The notes beneath the pieces are model-generated. The model saw only the letters and a program-made list of their open reading frames with translations, did no database searches and was not told the origin of the DNA. From contig CALSCR010000739.1 of NCBI GenBank assembly GCA_943704495.1, forward strand, positions 1 to 64,000: DNA of 64,000 nt, written 5' to 3'. Position numbers and translations under genes: made by a program. Positions 21,703-32,600 of this stretch are shown here, piece by piece. Source of the DNA: Pigoraptor chileana. Taxonomy: Eukaryota; Opisthokonta; Filasterea. How positions within the stretch are numbered: position 1 is the stretch's first letter; each line of letters begins with the position of its first letter.

Positions 21703-23805
21703 ATGTTCGTCCCTCGTGTTGTGCGGGTGGCCCCGGGAACGAAACCCCCAAACGCCGCCGTAATCCGACAAAAGGCAGCCCTGCAACGTAGTGGATGCGC
21801 AGATGCAGTCAAGAGCGCAAGTGGCGACGGGGAGTCCGCGCATGCCATAGTGAGGGACAGCGAGGAGCACATGCACGCCCTCCAACAACCGCAGCACGAA
21901 AAGAATCGTATCAGTGTGGATGTGGATGGTGTGGAGGAAAGCGCTAGTAATGTCGCCGCTGACCGTGATGACGACGGCTGCAATACTCTCACTGCCACTG
22001 TGCAAGGGCACGCATCATCCACTCATGCGGTGGAAGATGAATACGTCAAAAGCTATGCGCGGGAGCAGCGCTGGCCACTCGAGGGCGAACCCGTTTGTGT
22101 GGTCTGCGGACGCTATGGCGAGTACATTTGCGACGTGACAGATTGTGACGTGTGCAGCAAGGAGTGCAAGGCCATGCATCTCCTTCGGGACAAGGACGTG
22201 CGGATCGCGGCGCCAGCGGGTGCTGGGCTCGGTGGCGACGGTTGTTCGAATGGATCCCGCCCTGGCGAATACACAGAATCCGATAGCGTTGCACGGCTGA
22301 CGGCACTTCAGGTTGCCAATATTCGTGCCCGACTTAGCATAACGGTGAGCGGCGCCCCAGAGGTCAAGCCGATTCTCGGGTTTTCAGACTGTTCGCTCGA
22401 TGCAACCCTCGCCGCCAATTTGTCCAACGCAGGTTTCGAATCGCCCACGCCAATCCAAATGCAAGTTGTTCCTGTTGCTCTGATGGGGAGGGATCTGCTG
22501 TATATGTCCGCCACTGGATCAGGCAAAACTCTGGCCTTTCTTCTGCCGCTGATCGCCCGCCTCGCCCCGCACGCTGCAGCGCAACAGGCGCATGAGCGGC
22601 GCACACTTGCCGTCGTGCTTGCGCCCACACGCGAGCTGTGTCTGCACATCGAGGCGGAGGCGAAAGTGCTCGCAAAGGGCCTGCGAAACATGCGCACCGC
22701 GGCCGTGGTGGGTGGACTGCCCATTGCCCCGCAGCTACATCGGCTGGGACAGGGTGCTCAAATAGTTGTTGCGACCCCAGGCCGGTTCATCGACGTACTT
22801 AAGCGGTGTGCGGGAACTGAAGACGACGAAGACGGGCTGGAGGACGCCGATGGAGCAGGCGTAGTTGACAGCCGCCTGAGGAAGGCCGCCGCGTGCATTG
22901 ACCTTGGGGGCGTGCGCACTGTCGTTGTAGACGAAGTGGACATGATGCTCAACATGGGATTTGTCAATCAGGTGCGTGACGTCATCGGTCGCCTCGAAAC
23001 CGCAGCGGCGAGTGCATCATATCCACGCAAAATTGATGCGGTGGGCAGGTTCCAGCGGGTGCTCTTCTCTGCAACCGTATCGTCTGCTGTTCACGACGTC
23101 GCCGCAGCCTTCCTGTCGCGCGATCACGCGTTTGTTGCGGCGGGAGAGACGAGAGCGCCGCCCTCGAACATAAAGCAGGTCCTCATTTGGGTCGAGGAGG
23201 CATCGAAAAAGAAGCGCCTGTTTCAGCTGTTTGCAGATTCGAAGCACTACCGTCCCCCAATAGTCGTGTTCGTCTCGTCTAAGGCAGGCGCCGACTTTCT
23301 TGCGGCTGCCATTGCTGAAAAATGCGATGTGGCAACAACTACGCTACACGGCGGCCTTGCGCAGACCGAGCGCTCCCGCCGGCTCGCCCTCTTTCTATCT
23401 GGCGACTGTCCAGTGCTTGTTGCCACTGGCATCGCGGGCCGTGGTCTCGACCTCGGTGAGCTGCAAACAGTCGTCAACTTTGACATGCCAACAAACATCG
23501 ACGAATACGTGCACCGCATTGGGCGTGCGGGGCGCATGGGTGAGAAGGGATGGGCCGTTAGCTTCGTGAACGCCGGCGACAAGTACCTCTTTGGGCATCT
23601 CATTGGCGTGGTTGGGACGTCATCGCAGATACCTACGCAAGTCACGAATCTCGCCCGCACGCTGCCTGCCGCGAGCACAGCCGTCACACCCGCTCGTACG
23701 AGTGGAAGCGCTCCGGGCGGCGTCGAAGCGACGAAGAAGAGACCCCGTGACGAAAGTGTGTTTGATATGGTCAAACGACTGAGCAAAAAGAGTGCGACAG
23801 AGTAA
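21703..23805 (+). CDS. DDX59: DDX59-type DEAD-box RNA helicase with HIT zinc finger
   Basis: Intronless gene of 700 residues (animal DDX59 is about 620). A HIT-type zinc finger at about 131-160 (VCGRYGEYICD, CSKECKAMHL) precedes the helicase core, the hallmark of DDX59/RH41. Core motifs in order: Q-like PTPIQ, Walker A ATGSGKT (271-277), APTREL, TPGRF, motif II DEVD (411-414), SAT, VATGIAGRGLDL, and HRIGRAGRMG. Motif II reads DEVD instead of DEAD; the Asp-Glu needed for ATP hydrolysis is kept. An acidic/Gly-rich insert lies between TPGRF and motif II. It should be a nuclear ATP-dependent RNA helicase; its substrate is not clear even in animals, where loss disturbs cilia/Hedgehog signalling. 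The ATG at 21703 is the first in frame and starts like the family (MFVPRVV). Confidence 0.9.
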   Translation: MFVPRVVRVAPGTKPPNAAVIRQKAALQRSGCADAVKSASGDGESAHAIVRDSEEHMHALQQPQHEKNRISVDVDGVEESASNVAADRDDDGCNTLTATVQGHASSTHAVEDEYVKSYAREQRWPLEGEPVCVVCGRYGEYICDVTDCDVCSKECKAMHLLRDKDVRIAAPAGAGLGGDGCSNGSRPGEYTESDSVARLTALQVANIRARLSITVSGAPEVKPILGFSDCSLDATLAANLSNAGFESPTPIQMQVVPVALMGRDLLYMSATGSGKTLAFLLPLIARLAPHAAAQQAHERRTLAVVLAPTRELCLHIEAEAKVLAKGLRNMRTAAVVGGLPIAPQLHRLGQGAQIVVATPGRFIDVLKRCAGTEDDEDGLEDADGAGVVDSRLRKAAACIDLGGVRTVVVDEVDMMLNMGFVNQVRDVIGRLETAAASASYPRKIDAVGRFQRVLFSATVSSAVHDVAAAFLSRDHAFVAAGETRAPPSNIKQVLIWVEEASKKKRLFQLFADSKHYRPPIVVFVSSKAGADFLAAAIAEKCDVATTTLHGGLAQTERSRRLALFLSGDCPVLVATGIAGRGLDLGELQTVVNFDMPTNIDEYVHRIGRAGRMGEKGWAVSFVNAGDKYLFGHLIGVVGTSSQIPTQVTNLARTLPAASTAVTPARTSGSAPGGVEATKKRPRDESVFDMVKRLSKKSATE

Positions 23806-24098
23806 CGGGGCGTCTTTGCTGCGTTTATTTGCATGCCAAAGTCACCCTGCTCCGCGACAAGGCGCATCGGCTCGATATCTACGCACAACGGAAACACAGC
23901 ACATCGAAGTGCACTATCGGCACACAGCAATAAGCGTAACTGATTTCCTTGTTTGCAACAAGAGTCGGTGTGGCGCAACAGAGTGCGATAATTGGCAAAC
24001 GTCTTTGTTTATTGTGCTTGTTTATTGTGCATTGCGGGGGGTTTCCACTCCTTTTTTGCCCTTTTTCTTATCCTTGGCAATGTAATTGGCATCGCCAG

Positions 24099-25341
24099 CT
24101 ACAACCGAGAAAGATCGGCGCTCGCAAGCGACTGGGCGACCTGCGTGTTTGCTGGTGCACGTGATGCGACACTTTCCGCGACGTGGATGATCATGGGCAC
24201 GTGGGGCTGGAGCATTGTGACGGACTGTGTGTCTCCTGCGGACGAGGGAAGAAGCAACGAGCACGTGACAAAGAGAATGGCTTCAGTGCGATGCGCAGTC
24301 GTCGTATGAACAAATAAACCGCCCATGTGAGCGCCGCTGGCATGGATGGAGTGTTGTTCTGTGATGGCGCTCACTGCATGCACGCTGTGCTTAGCCTCGG
24401 GCCCCAACTCTCAATCTATTGACTTCAGATTGATGCGAAAAGAGTATTCAAGTAGATGCAAATATGCAGGCCAGAATTATGTACACTCACCGTCAATATG
24501 AAGATGCGGTTCCAATTGTCGAGCCATGTGTGCCTTGCCGACTGAAGTGGAGCAGAATAAAAGTTTCTGCAAGTGGGAACAGAGGGAAACGCCAAGGCAT
24601 TACTATTCAATTCTTTTCTGCATTGAAAGTGGAAAACCATCGATGGGCGGCTAATGGAAGCACGTCATGAGCACAATGACATACCCTCTTGTCGATGTCT
24701 GCCTTGAACACTCCCTCCCTTTCAAGTGCATCGGTGATATTTGCTTCTGCCTCATCCGAGTCGCACTGCGCAATAATGTATATGTCATACATGGTCGCAA
24801 GCACAAGTAGTCTGTCAATGGCATCCTTGATAACTGCAAATGCTCCTGTCGCCGTCGCATTAAGAATTACCTGCACAAGACGATATACAAATGTGAGAGT
24901 GCGTTTGAGGCACAACAATAATTGGTGTGGCCAGGATTTGTAACAGTCCGAATAAAGAGGACAGCAGTAATTCCACGTACATTATTGGCGCCGACGGTGG
25001 CAATCTTTCTTCTTCGATTAGCCTCTGATGCAGGACGCTGTGGCGTTTGCACCGTGCGGGTGCGCTGTGTTGGTGCCTGTTTGTAAAAAAGGGCGAGCAC
25101 ACATCACGAGATGATCAGAAACAAGGGCGAGCACACCACGAGATGATCAGAAACATATCAACAAACAAACCACCTTATCCAAACAATAAGTAGCAAATAT
25201 TCATGAAGCCCCAGAGCCATTTCACACCTGCCCATTCGCGCCACCATCTCTGCGATTTGTACTCCTTAAAAGCACATAGGCGGCGGCGCAAGCAACTGCC
25301 GTTGCTGCAAGTGCGACGGGCCACCACCGGCCGCGCCCCAT
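24099..25341 (-). CDS. PEX22: PEX22-like peroxisomal membrane protein (PEX4 anchor)
   Basis: Five exons: 25341-25228, 25076-24981, 24870-24685, 24566-24491, 24235-24099; phases agree; 202 residues. One N-terminal membrane helix (about residues 6-25, PVALAATAVACAAAYVLL) is followed by a short basic linker. A Rossmann-like domain comes next: ILNATATGAFAVIKD, DIYIIAQCDSDEAEAN, KLLFCSTSVGKAHMARQLEP, HLHIDG, LQPHVPMIIHVAE. The FCST-x-GK, RQLEP-x-LHIDG and LQP-x-P signatures match plant and fungal PEX22. PEX22 tethers the ubiquitin-conjugating enzyme PEX4 at the peroxisome so that the receptor PEX5 can be recycled. Convergent with DDX59. A GTCACGTGAT motif lies 222 bp upstream of the start. Confidence 0.85.
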
Positions 25342-25816
25342 CTCCCTTTCGTCCAGTTTCAACGATTACAACCCCACAGCAGAATGCAATATCAACTGAT
25401 CACAAGAGCTCAGAACTCGGGCACTGTGCTGTATGCATTAATATTAATGTGTTCATTAATCTGTTCGTCTCATTGCGAGCAAACTTATTGTATTATTTCC
25501 GTGTCCAAGTACAAACCGTTCGTTCGGACATATGACATCACTGGTCTGTCACTGCGAATGGTCACGTGATATTGTATTCTCATTTCCTTTTTTGGGTTAA
25601 TTTCCTGTTTTGGTGCAAGTGGTCGCACTTTTAATTGAACCGAGGTTGCTGTTTTTCAAATATTTCGGCTGTCGTCTCAATTTAACTTGCCGACAGAGTG
25701 CGCTAATTTTTTCGCTGATCAACAAATTGAAATTTCGTGGGCCAAAGTGGTGGTGTGGGTGCGCCCGCATGCACACATAGACTCACACACACACACGCGC
25801 ACGCACACACACACAG

Positions 25817-25874
<58 letters not shown>

Positions 25875-26658
25875 GCGCACGCAGGCACATTCACGTCAGC
25901 CAACGTCGTCTTTCACTGTCTCTGGCTTCCAGCTGCCCAAACCAACCGCAGGTTTCTGGCCACAACGTGTTGGCACACGCGCCCGCATTCGTACTCTATC
26001 GAGCCCTCGTGACTTTTTTGCCTTTTTCACATCATTATGCTCGAGGGAGGCAACTGGAAATCGAACTGGAGGTGCCACAAGGAGTCACATTTTTACTTTT
26101 GAAAAGAGTGTGTAGTTAATCTCATTGCTCTGTGATCACTAGAGCAGAAGGCAGCTGAAAGTCGGGTTGCCCTGAACGGCTGCGAATTGTGGTAAGAGTC
26201 CCGACTTGGCGCAGGATGATCGCCTTGCGTTTCGGTCACCTAAATCAGATGCGATGAACTTTTGGATGTCTCCCGTACCGATCGAGGTTTTTGCCTCTTT
26301 AGGTCATCGATTTTTTCCTTTTTTGTGCATGTGTTTTTTCGATCTCTGGCATTGAACTCTGCGGCATCCGCGTCCATCCGCCGGCCTTATAATGATTTCG
26401 ACTTACTGAGGACAATGCATAGCCTGTACTTCTGCACATGATCATGACATCAACGCATATATTTTTCTACTCTTAGACCCAGTTCCCTCTTTCATTTTAC
26501 TTGTTTTCTGCACACCAACGTGCTTTCTATTCTTATTTTGATGATGCGCATGGCCCTGTTCCGATTCCATTCTGACAATGCCCGCCCGCTGTCCTTCCCC
26601 GGCATCCGCCCCTGCCTTACTCTATAGTCTTGGCTCGCTGGTGGTTGCGTGCGCCAAT
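25342..26658. other. Spacer between PEX22 and IQGAP, with a (CA)n tract
   Basis: 1.3 kb between divergent genes. It holds a CACGTG at 25563, a (CA)n microsatellite at about 25780-25875, and a stretch at 26116-26325 with several short inverted repeats ending in T-runs (see findings). No coding exon is convincing. An in-frame ATG at 26578 would lengthen IQGAP by 27 residues of poor fit. Confidence 0.6.
25780..25875. repeat. (CA)n microsatellite
   Basis: Nearly pure CA dinucleotides with a few CG interruptions, between PEX22 and IQGAP. Confidence 0.95.
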
Positions 26659-29600
26659 ATGGATGAGAGTGTTACCACAACGTCGGGGGTCAAGGTCCAG
26701 GATGGCTTCGGCCGCTCCGGTAAGTACTGTTTTGCAGTGACCCGAATGTGTCTGTTGTGTGATCACTCGTGCTAATGATTGTTTTTCGTAATTTGTTTTC
26801 GGATGGAATCCGGGCATGCCTGCAGAGACCCGAGCCCTCTTGAAGCGTCACAGCGTTTCTGATATGAGCAAGGGTACGCATGGAAAGTGGATGGATGACG
26901 AGCGCAAGAAGCTGATTGCGTACGAATATCTATGCCATCTCGAGGAGGCAAAGCAGTGGGTACTTCGCATTTTCTAGTGTGATATGCATCTTCTTGTTGT
27001 TTGTTTGTGGCTTTTTATAGACGAAAATGATTAAATTGCTCATCACGACCATTTCAAATTTTACCACCAATTTCAACTCCAGGTGGATTGAGGCGTGCAT
27101 TCAGGAGCAGCTGCCGACAACGACAGAGATGGAGGAGGCACTGACTAACGGCGTGTACCTCTGCAAGCTGGCTATGTTCTTCTGCCCCACTGCCGTCACA
27201 AAGAAGAAGATTTATGACTTTGACCTAACCGTGTTCAAGGTGTGTTGTGGTCTGATGCACTGCCGTGCGTGGAATTCCGTTGCACCAATCGCATGTACAA
27301 ATCACATCGTTGTGCTGACATAGAAGTCTGCGCGCGCGCTTGTTTTCGTGTTGGGTTTCGCTTTGGACTGCTGTAGGAGCACGGTCTGAAGTTCAGGCAC
27401 ACGGACAACATCAATCACTGGGTGACTGCGATGGAGAAGGCGGGACTGCCGACGGTGCGTATTCGCCCATTTGTCATTGCTTATTTCAATGATGGAGTGT
27501 GAAAATACAGTCGGATGGAATGTGAGATGCGATGGCCGTGTCATATTCCTGCGGTGTTGTGTGTACGCGCAACCGGCTCGTCTGAGTACTGCCTTCCAAC
27601 CGCAACCTGGCACTTTTAATTCAACCTTGATTCTGCTTGTCTGATTGTTGTTATCAGATCTTCTATCCCACAACGACCGACTTGTACGACCGCAAGAACC
27701 TTCCCAAGGTCATCTATTGCATCCACGCGTTGAGGTGTGTAGCCTGCGTGTATCGGATCTCTTTGAAGTGCATCGCCTAGAAATTGTTGCTACAACACAT
27801 ATATGCGGTGTGTGTGTGTGTTGGAATTAATTGCTCATTATTTCTCTTGGTAATGTTGTGTTGCGGTGCGCAGCCACTTCCTCTTCAAGAAGGGCATCGC
27901 CCCAAAGATCAAGGATCTCGTCGGCAAGGCCCAGTTTACGGACGACGAAATCAACGCAATGAACAAGCAGCTGAAGGAGTCGGGTATTGAAATGCCCTCG
28001 TTTGGAAAGATCAGTGGCATTCTTTCATCGGAGGTGCGTGTTGTGTGCGCGTGCGTGCGTGTGTGTGCGTGCATGAAACTGCTTTGCTCATGTTTGTGCG
28101 CGACAAGTTCATAATCGTCTCTGCTTTCTTTTTCCTTCTTCCCTCCGCGGTTTCAACAATGCAGCTGCCCGATGGCGACGCTGAATGTGGGTGGCATTCG
28201 AAGGCGTGTGTTGTTTTGATTGACTTTTCAAACGTTAGCTCTACCTGTAAGCAGAATGAGAGCTTTTGTAGAATTCAAGTCCGTGTTTAGGCTTTATCAG
28301 CACAAAATATGGGCGGACAGACAGACAGACAAAGAGATAGAGAGTGTCTGTGTATGTGTGTGGGTGTGTGTGTTTTGACTGTCTGTCTATTTTTCCTTCA
28401 CCACTAATGTGCGCAATGAACAATTCATGTGGGATGCTTTTCAGTGCATGCGGCGATTGCAAAGATCAACGAGGCGATTGACAAGGGCGTTGCCAGCGAT
28501 ACGCTTGATGCGCTCAACAACGACGCCGCTGAGCTGAATGGCGTTGCCGGTGATCGCAGGGACTCGTATCAGCAGGCCCTCGCAGCGGCCAAGAGTACCA
28601 AGGGCGCGCGCAGTGACGCAAAGGCGGCCGCAAAGGGACCCGACGCACCCCCGTCGACCGACATGTACGACAAGTACCTCACCCGCGATGAGATCCAGGA
28701 GCAGGTCGACGATGTCAACTGTGGGTCTTTGAGTGTTTTTCTGTTTTTGTTTCGTGTTGCTGCTGGTGTGCTGTCCCATAGAGCGCCGAAGACACGGACT
28801 TGAAACCCACTTCGCTTTGGCTGTTTTTGTTTCTTTTATGTTCCTTCTGTTTATAGTGTGCTTCATTTCTTGAGCTTGGTTTGGAGTTGCGTACAATGCG
28901 TTGTGTTTGCGCTTTCCTCCCTTAATCATTCTCTGCCTCACTCTCTCCCCTCTGTCCAATCCAGTCCGCGCCGCCATTGCCGAAATCAACGCCGCTGTTG
29001 CCGCCGCCGACGAATCACGGACCCTGCGCGCTCTCCAGAACCCCATCGCAAAGATCCACTTTGTCAAGCTCCAGCATGCTGCTCACTACCTCGACTTTTT
29101 GGCTCGCGGAATGGCCCTGAAGGCGCGCATCATTGCAAACGCCGACGCCGCGGCTGCCGCTGGCTCGTCGGTGTCGGTCGCAGCCCCGGATGCTGCCTCG
29201 GCCGTCGTCGTCACGGCGGCGGCATCTGACGCTGTCCACGCCAACGGAGAGACCCCCGCGCCGACTGCCGAGGTCGCTTCGAAGACCCTCAATGTCAGCT
29301 CGTCAACAAAGTCGATGCGTCGCATGTCCGTCAACGAGCGTGCACCCATCATTAGTGCGTTTGGAGAGTCTGGAAAGGAGGCTGCGGCGGTGGATGCTGC
29401 AGAGTTTGGCGTTGATCTGACGCAGACGGAGATCCAGGTCGCGGTCAACAAGGCGAACAAGGCGGTTGAGCGGGAGGAGCTGCTCCTCCGAAGCGAGCCG
29501 GCAATCATCAAGTTGCAGGCGCGCATCCGGGGAAACCTCGTCCGCCGCGAGTTTGCCGCGCGCCAGAAGCACTTTGAGGACAACGTCGACAAGATTGTGA

Positions 29601-32600
29601 AGATTCAGCGGTGGTGGCGGGCGCAAAAGGAGCGGCGCCTGCGCGAGGCTCGTGAGAAGCACTTTCGCGATAACGAGGAGAAGATCATCAAGGTGAGGCG
29701 TCTGTGTTTTTTTTACGGATTCATGGCATGTGTGTGCTGGCAAGCCGTAGAAATTTGCTTGTGTTGTGCATTTCGAATGTGATTTTGTTTTTGTTTTGTC
29801 TGACCAAGCGCTTCTTTTATTGTTTTGTTCCTGTTATCTGTGTGTGTGTGTGTCGTAATCACAGATGCAAGCATTCATCCGGGGTCTGCTCGAGCGGAGG
29901 CGGTACAAGGAGCACCTGAAGCGCTTCAACGACAATGTTGACAAGATCAAGAAGCTTCAGGGCGCCATCAAGGGATTCCAGGCCCGCAAGAACTACCTTG
30001 CTCTCAGTGGGTCTTTTTGCTTTCTCTCGTGTTCGGTGTTGGTTTTCTGCCGTGTGTTTTTGTTGGTGTTGAATGAGGTGCCTCAGTCTTGCATGTTGAG
30101 CATATAATCAGCATGTGTTGTGTGGGATGGTGGTGCTGGCTTGTTCTCTCGTTCTTTGGCGCTCGATTTGAGTTTTATTTGTGTGCTTCTGTGTTGATTT
30201 TGTCCGGTTTCTGTCCTTACATATCAATCCAGCGAGCGGAAACGACGTGTCTCCGTCGACATTGTCGCGCTTTCTCCACTTGCTGGACCAGAGCGACGTT
30301 GATTTTGAGGAGGAGCTTGGTGAGTCGAACTGTGGGGCGGTTGGTCTGGTGTTTTCGTCTGTCTGGCACGCACGCACACGCCATGCCACAATAATGAGTG
30401 GTGTCAATGCCGTTGCACCTGGTGTGTGTGGATATGTTGTTGTCTCGAGTAATCTCAATGGATGCAATGCTCTCGCTCATCTATCTGCCATACAACAAAC
30501 CACCCCCAAACATCAATCTCCATACAACAACCTCCATACAACAACAGAGCTGTCCCGTCTGAAGCAGCGTGTCGTTATCGGCATTCGTGACAACGGCAAG
30601 CTCGAGCAGGAACTGAACGCTCTCGATCTCAAGATCGGCCTTCTTGTCCGCAACCGCATCACCCTCGAGGTTTGTGATCTTCCGCCTGTCGAAAACTGTG
30701 GTGCTTTGTTTGTGTGCAGCGCATTGGCCTCGTGGGTCCCGTGTTCTGATCTGTTGTTTGTTCTTCATTGTTGCCTCATTGCAGGATGTCGTAAAGCACA
30801 CCAAGAAAATTTCAAAGCGCAAGACCAATGGCGACGACAATCTTAAGTCGCTCAGCAAGGAGAAACGTGTGCAATTGGAGGTACGGCGGTGATCTTGTGT
30901 GCGAAGGATATGCAAATGGAGCGAGTTGTGGGGTTTGCAAAAATGTCCATGTATACGGTGGAGCGTGACGCACAATGCGTGGGGGCTTCACTCCGCCACG
31001 CACACTTGTAGATTACATGCGTTTGAAACCATTTGCCAATGTTGCTAAACAATCCCAATATTCTCTCTCTCTCACTCTCTCTCTCTTTCTTTCTTTCTCT
31101 TTCTCTCTCTCTTCCCTCTTCAATGACTCGTGGCGAGTGCAGCACTACCAGCACATGTTCTACCTCCTTCAGACGCAGCCCAAGTACTTTGCCAAGCTCA
31201 TTTTCGTGATGCCGCAGAGCCGCACAACCAAGTTTATGGAGAACGTTATCCTGACGGTCTTCAACTTTGCGCAGAACGCGCGCGAGGAGTGTCTCCTTCT
31301 CAAGCTGTTCCGCGAGGCCATCCTCGAAGAAATGGAGCGCGTGACTGAAATGCGCGACTTCATCACGGGCAATCCGACCGTCATCAAGATGGTGCTGCAG
31401 TATAACCGCGGCGCACGCGAGATGACATTTTTGCGCGAGCTTTTGCAGCCGCTCGTGTCGTCAGTGATGGACAACAGGGACATCAACCTCAACACGTCGC
31501 CCATTGACATTTACAAGGGATGGATCAACAAGATGGAGGCCGAGACGGGCAAGGCCAGCGAGCTGGCGTACGACGTGACGAACGAGCAGGCGCTCGAACA
31601 CGCCAACGTCCGCGAGGAATTTGAAAAGCATGTTGCTGATCTGAAGGTGGCCACGCGTCGCTTCCAGGACGCGATCATTGCCGCACTGGAGCGCATGCCG
31701 TTTGGCATCCGCTACATTGCGATGCACCTGCGCAAGGTCGTTGCCACAAAGTTCCCGCAGGCGAGTGAGGACGAGGTGCTCAAGGTCGTCGGCAATCTGG
31801 TCTACTACCGTTACATGAACCCCGCCATTGTCGCCCCGGATGCCTTTGACGTTGTCGGCGGCGGCGGCTCTGTGGGTGGTTCGCTCGGGGGTGATCTCCT
31901 GTCGCCCCTCCAGCGCCGCAACCTCGGAGAGGTGGCCAAGCTTCTGCAGCGCATTGCCGCCAACAATTCGTTTGGTGCGAACGAGTCGTATCTGGAGCCT
32001 CTGAACTCGTTTATTACAGAGTCGTGGGTGTCCTTCCGGGACTACCTCGTGCGCACGTCGACCGTCGCAGAGGCTGAGGAGCACTTTCTGGTGGATGAGT
32101 ACAGCGATGCAACCCTCCGCTCGCACCCCGTCATCTTCATCTCGCCCCGCGAAATCTACTCGACGCACCGTCTTCTTTCCGAGAACATTGACGAGGTGAC
32201 GGCTGGTCCCGAGGATCCGATGCGCCTGATCCTGAGCGATCTCGGCACGCCGCCGCCCGCACCGAACGACAACGAGGAGGGTGGCGAGGCCGAGGCCGCC
32301 GCCGCCGCCGCTGACTCTGGCGAAATCTCGCTTGCCCTGACGAACCGGTTTACAATGGTGAGCGACGAGAACGCGGATGCGCGAACGACGTTTGTGCGGA
32401 CAAAACGTCTCGTTGTGAGCATTCTGCGATTCCAGCGCGGAGGCACGCTGGGGGAGATTCTTGCGACCCCGTGCACGCCGCAGCAGGAGGAGCAGCACGC
32501 CGTGTACAACAGTGAATCTGCCAAGCAAAAGTTGCGCCACGCCGAGAATGAGACGGCCGAGGAGCGCGCGCGTCGGTCGTCGGCCCCAGATGACGCGGAT

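Noticed and set aside
24022-24098. Further exon of PEX22 beyond the stop at 24099
   Set aside because: The stop follows the last conserved segment at the expected family length.
26578-26658. Upstream ATG extending IQGAP by 27 residues
   Set aside because: The added peptide is hydrophobic and signal-like, which does not fit a cytosolic IQGAP. The ATG at 26659 gives an ordinary N-terminus.
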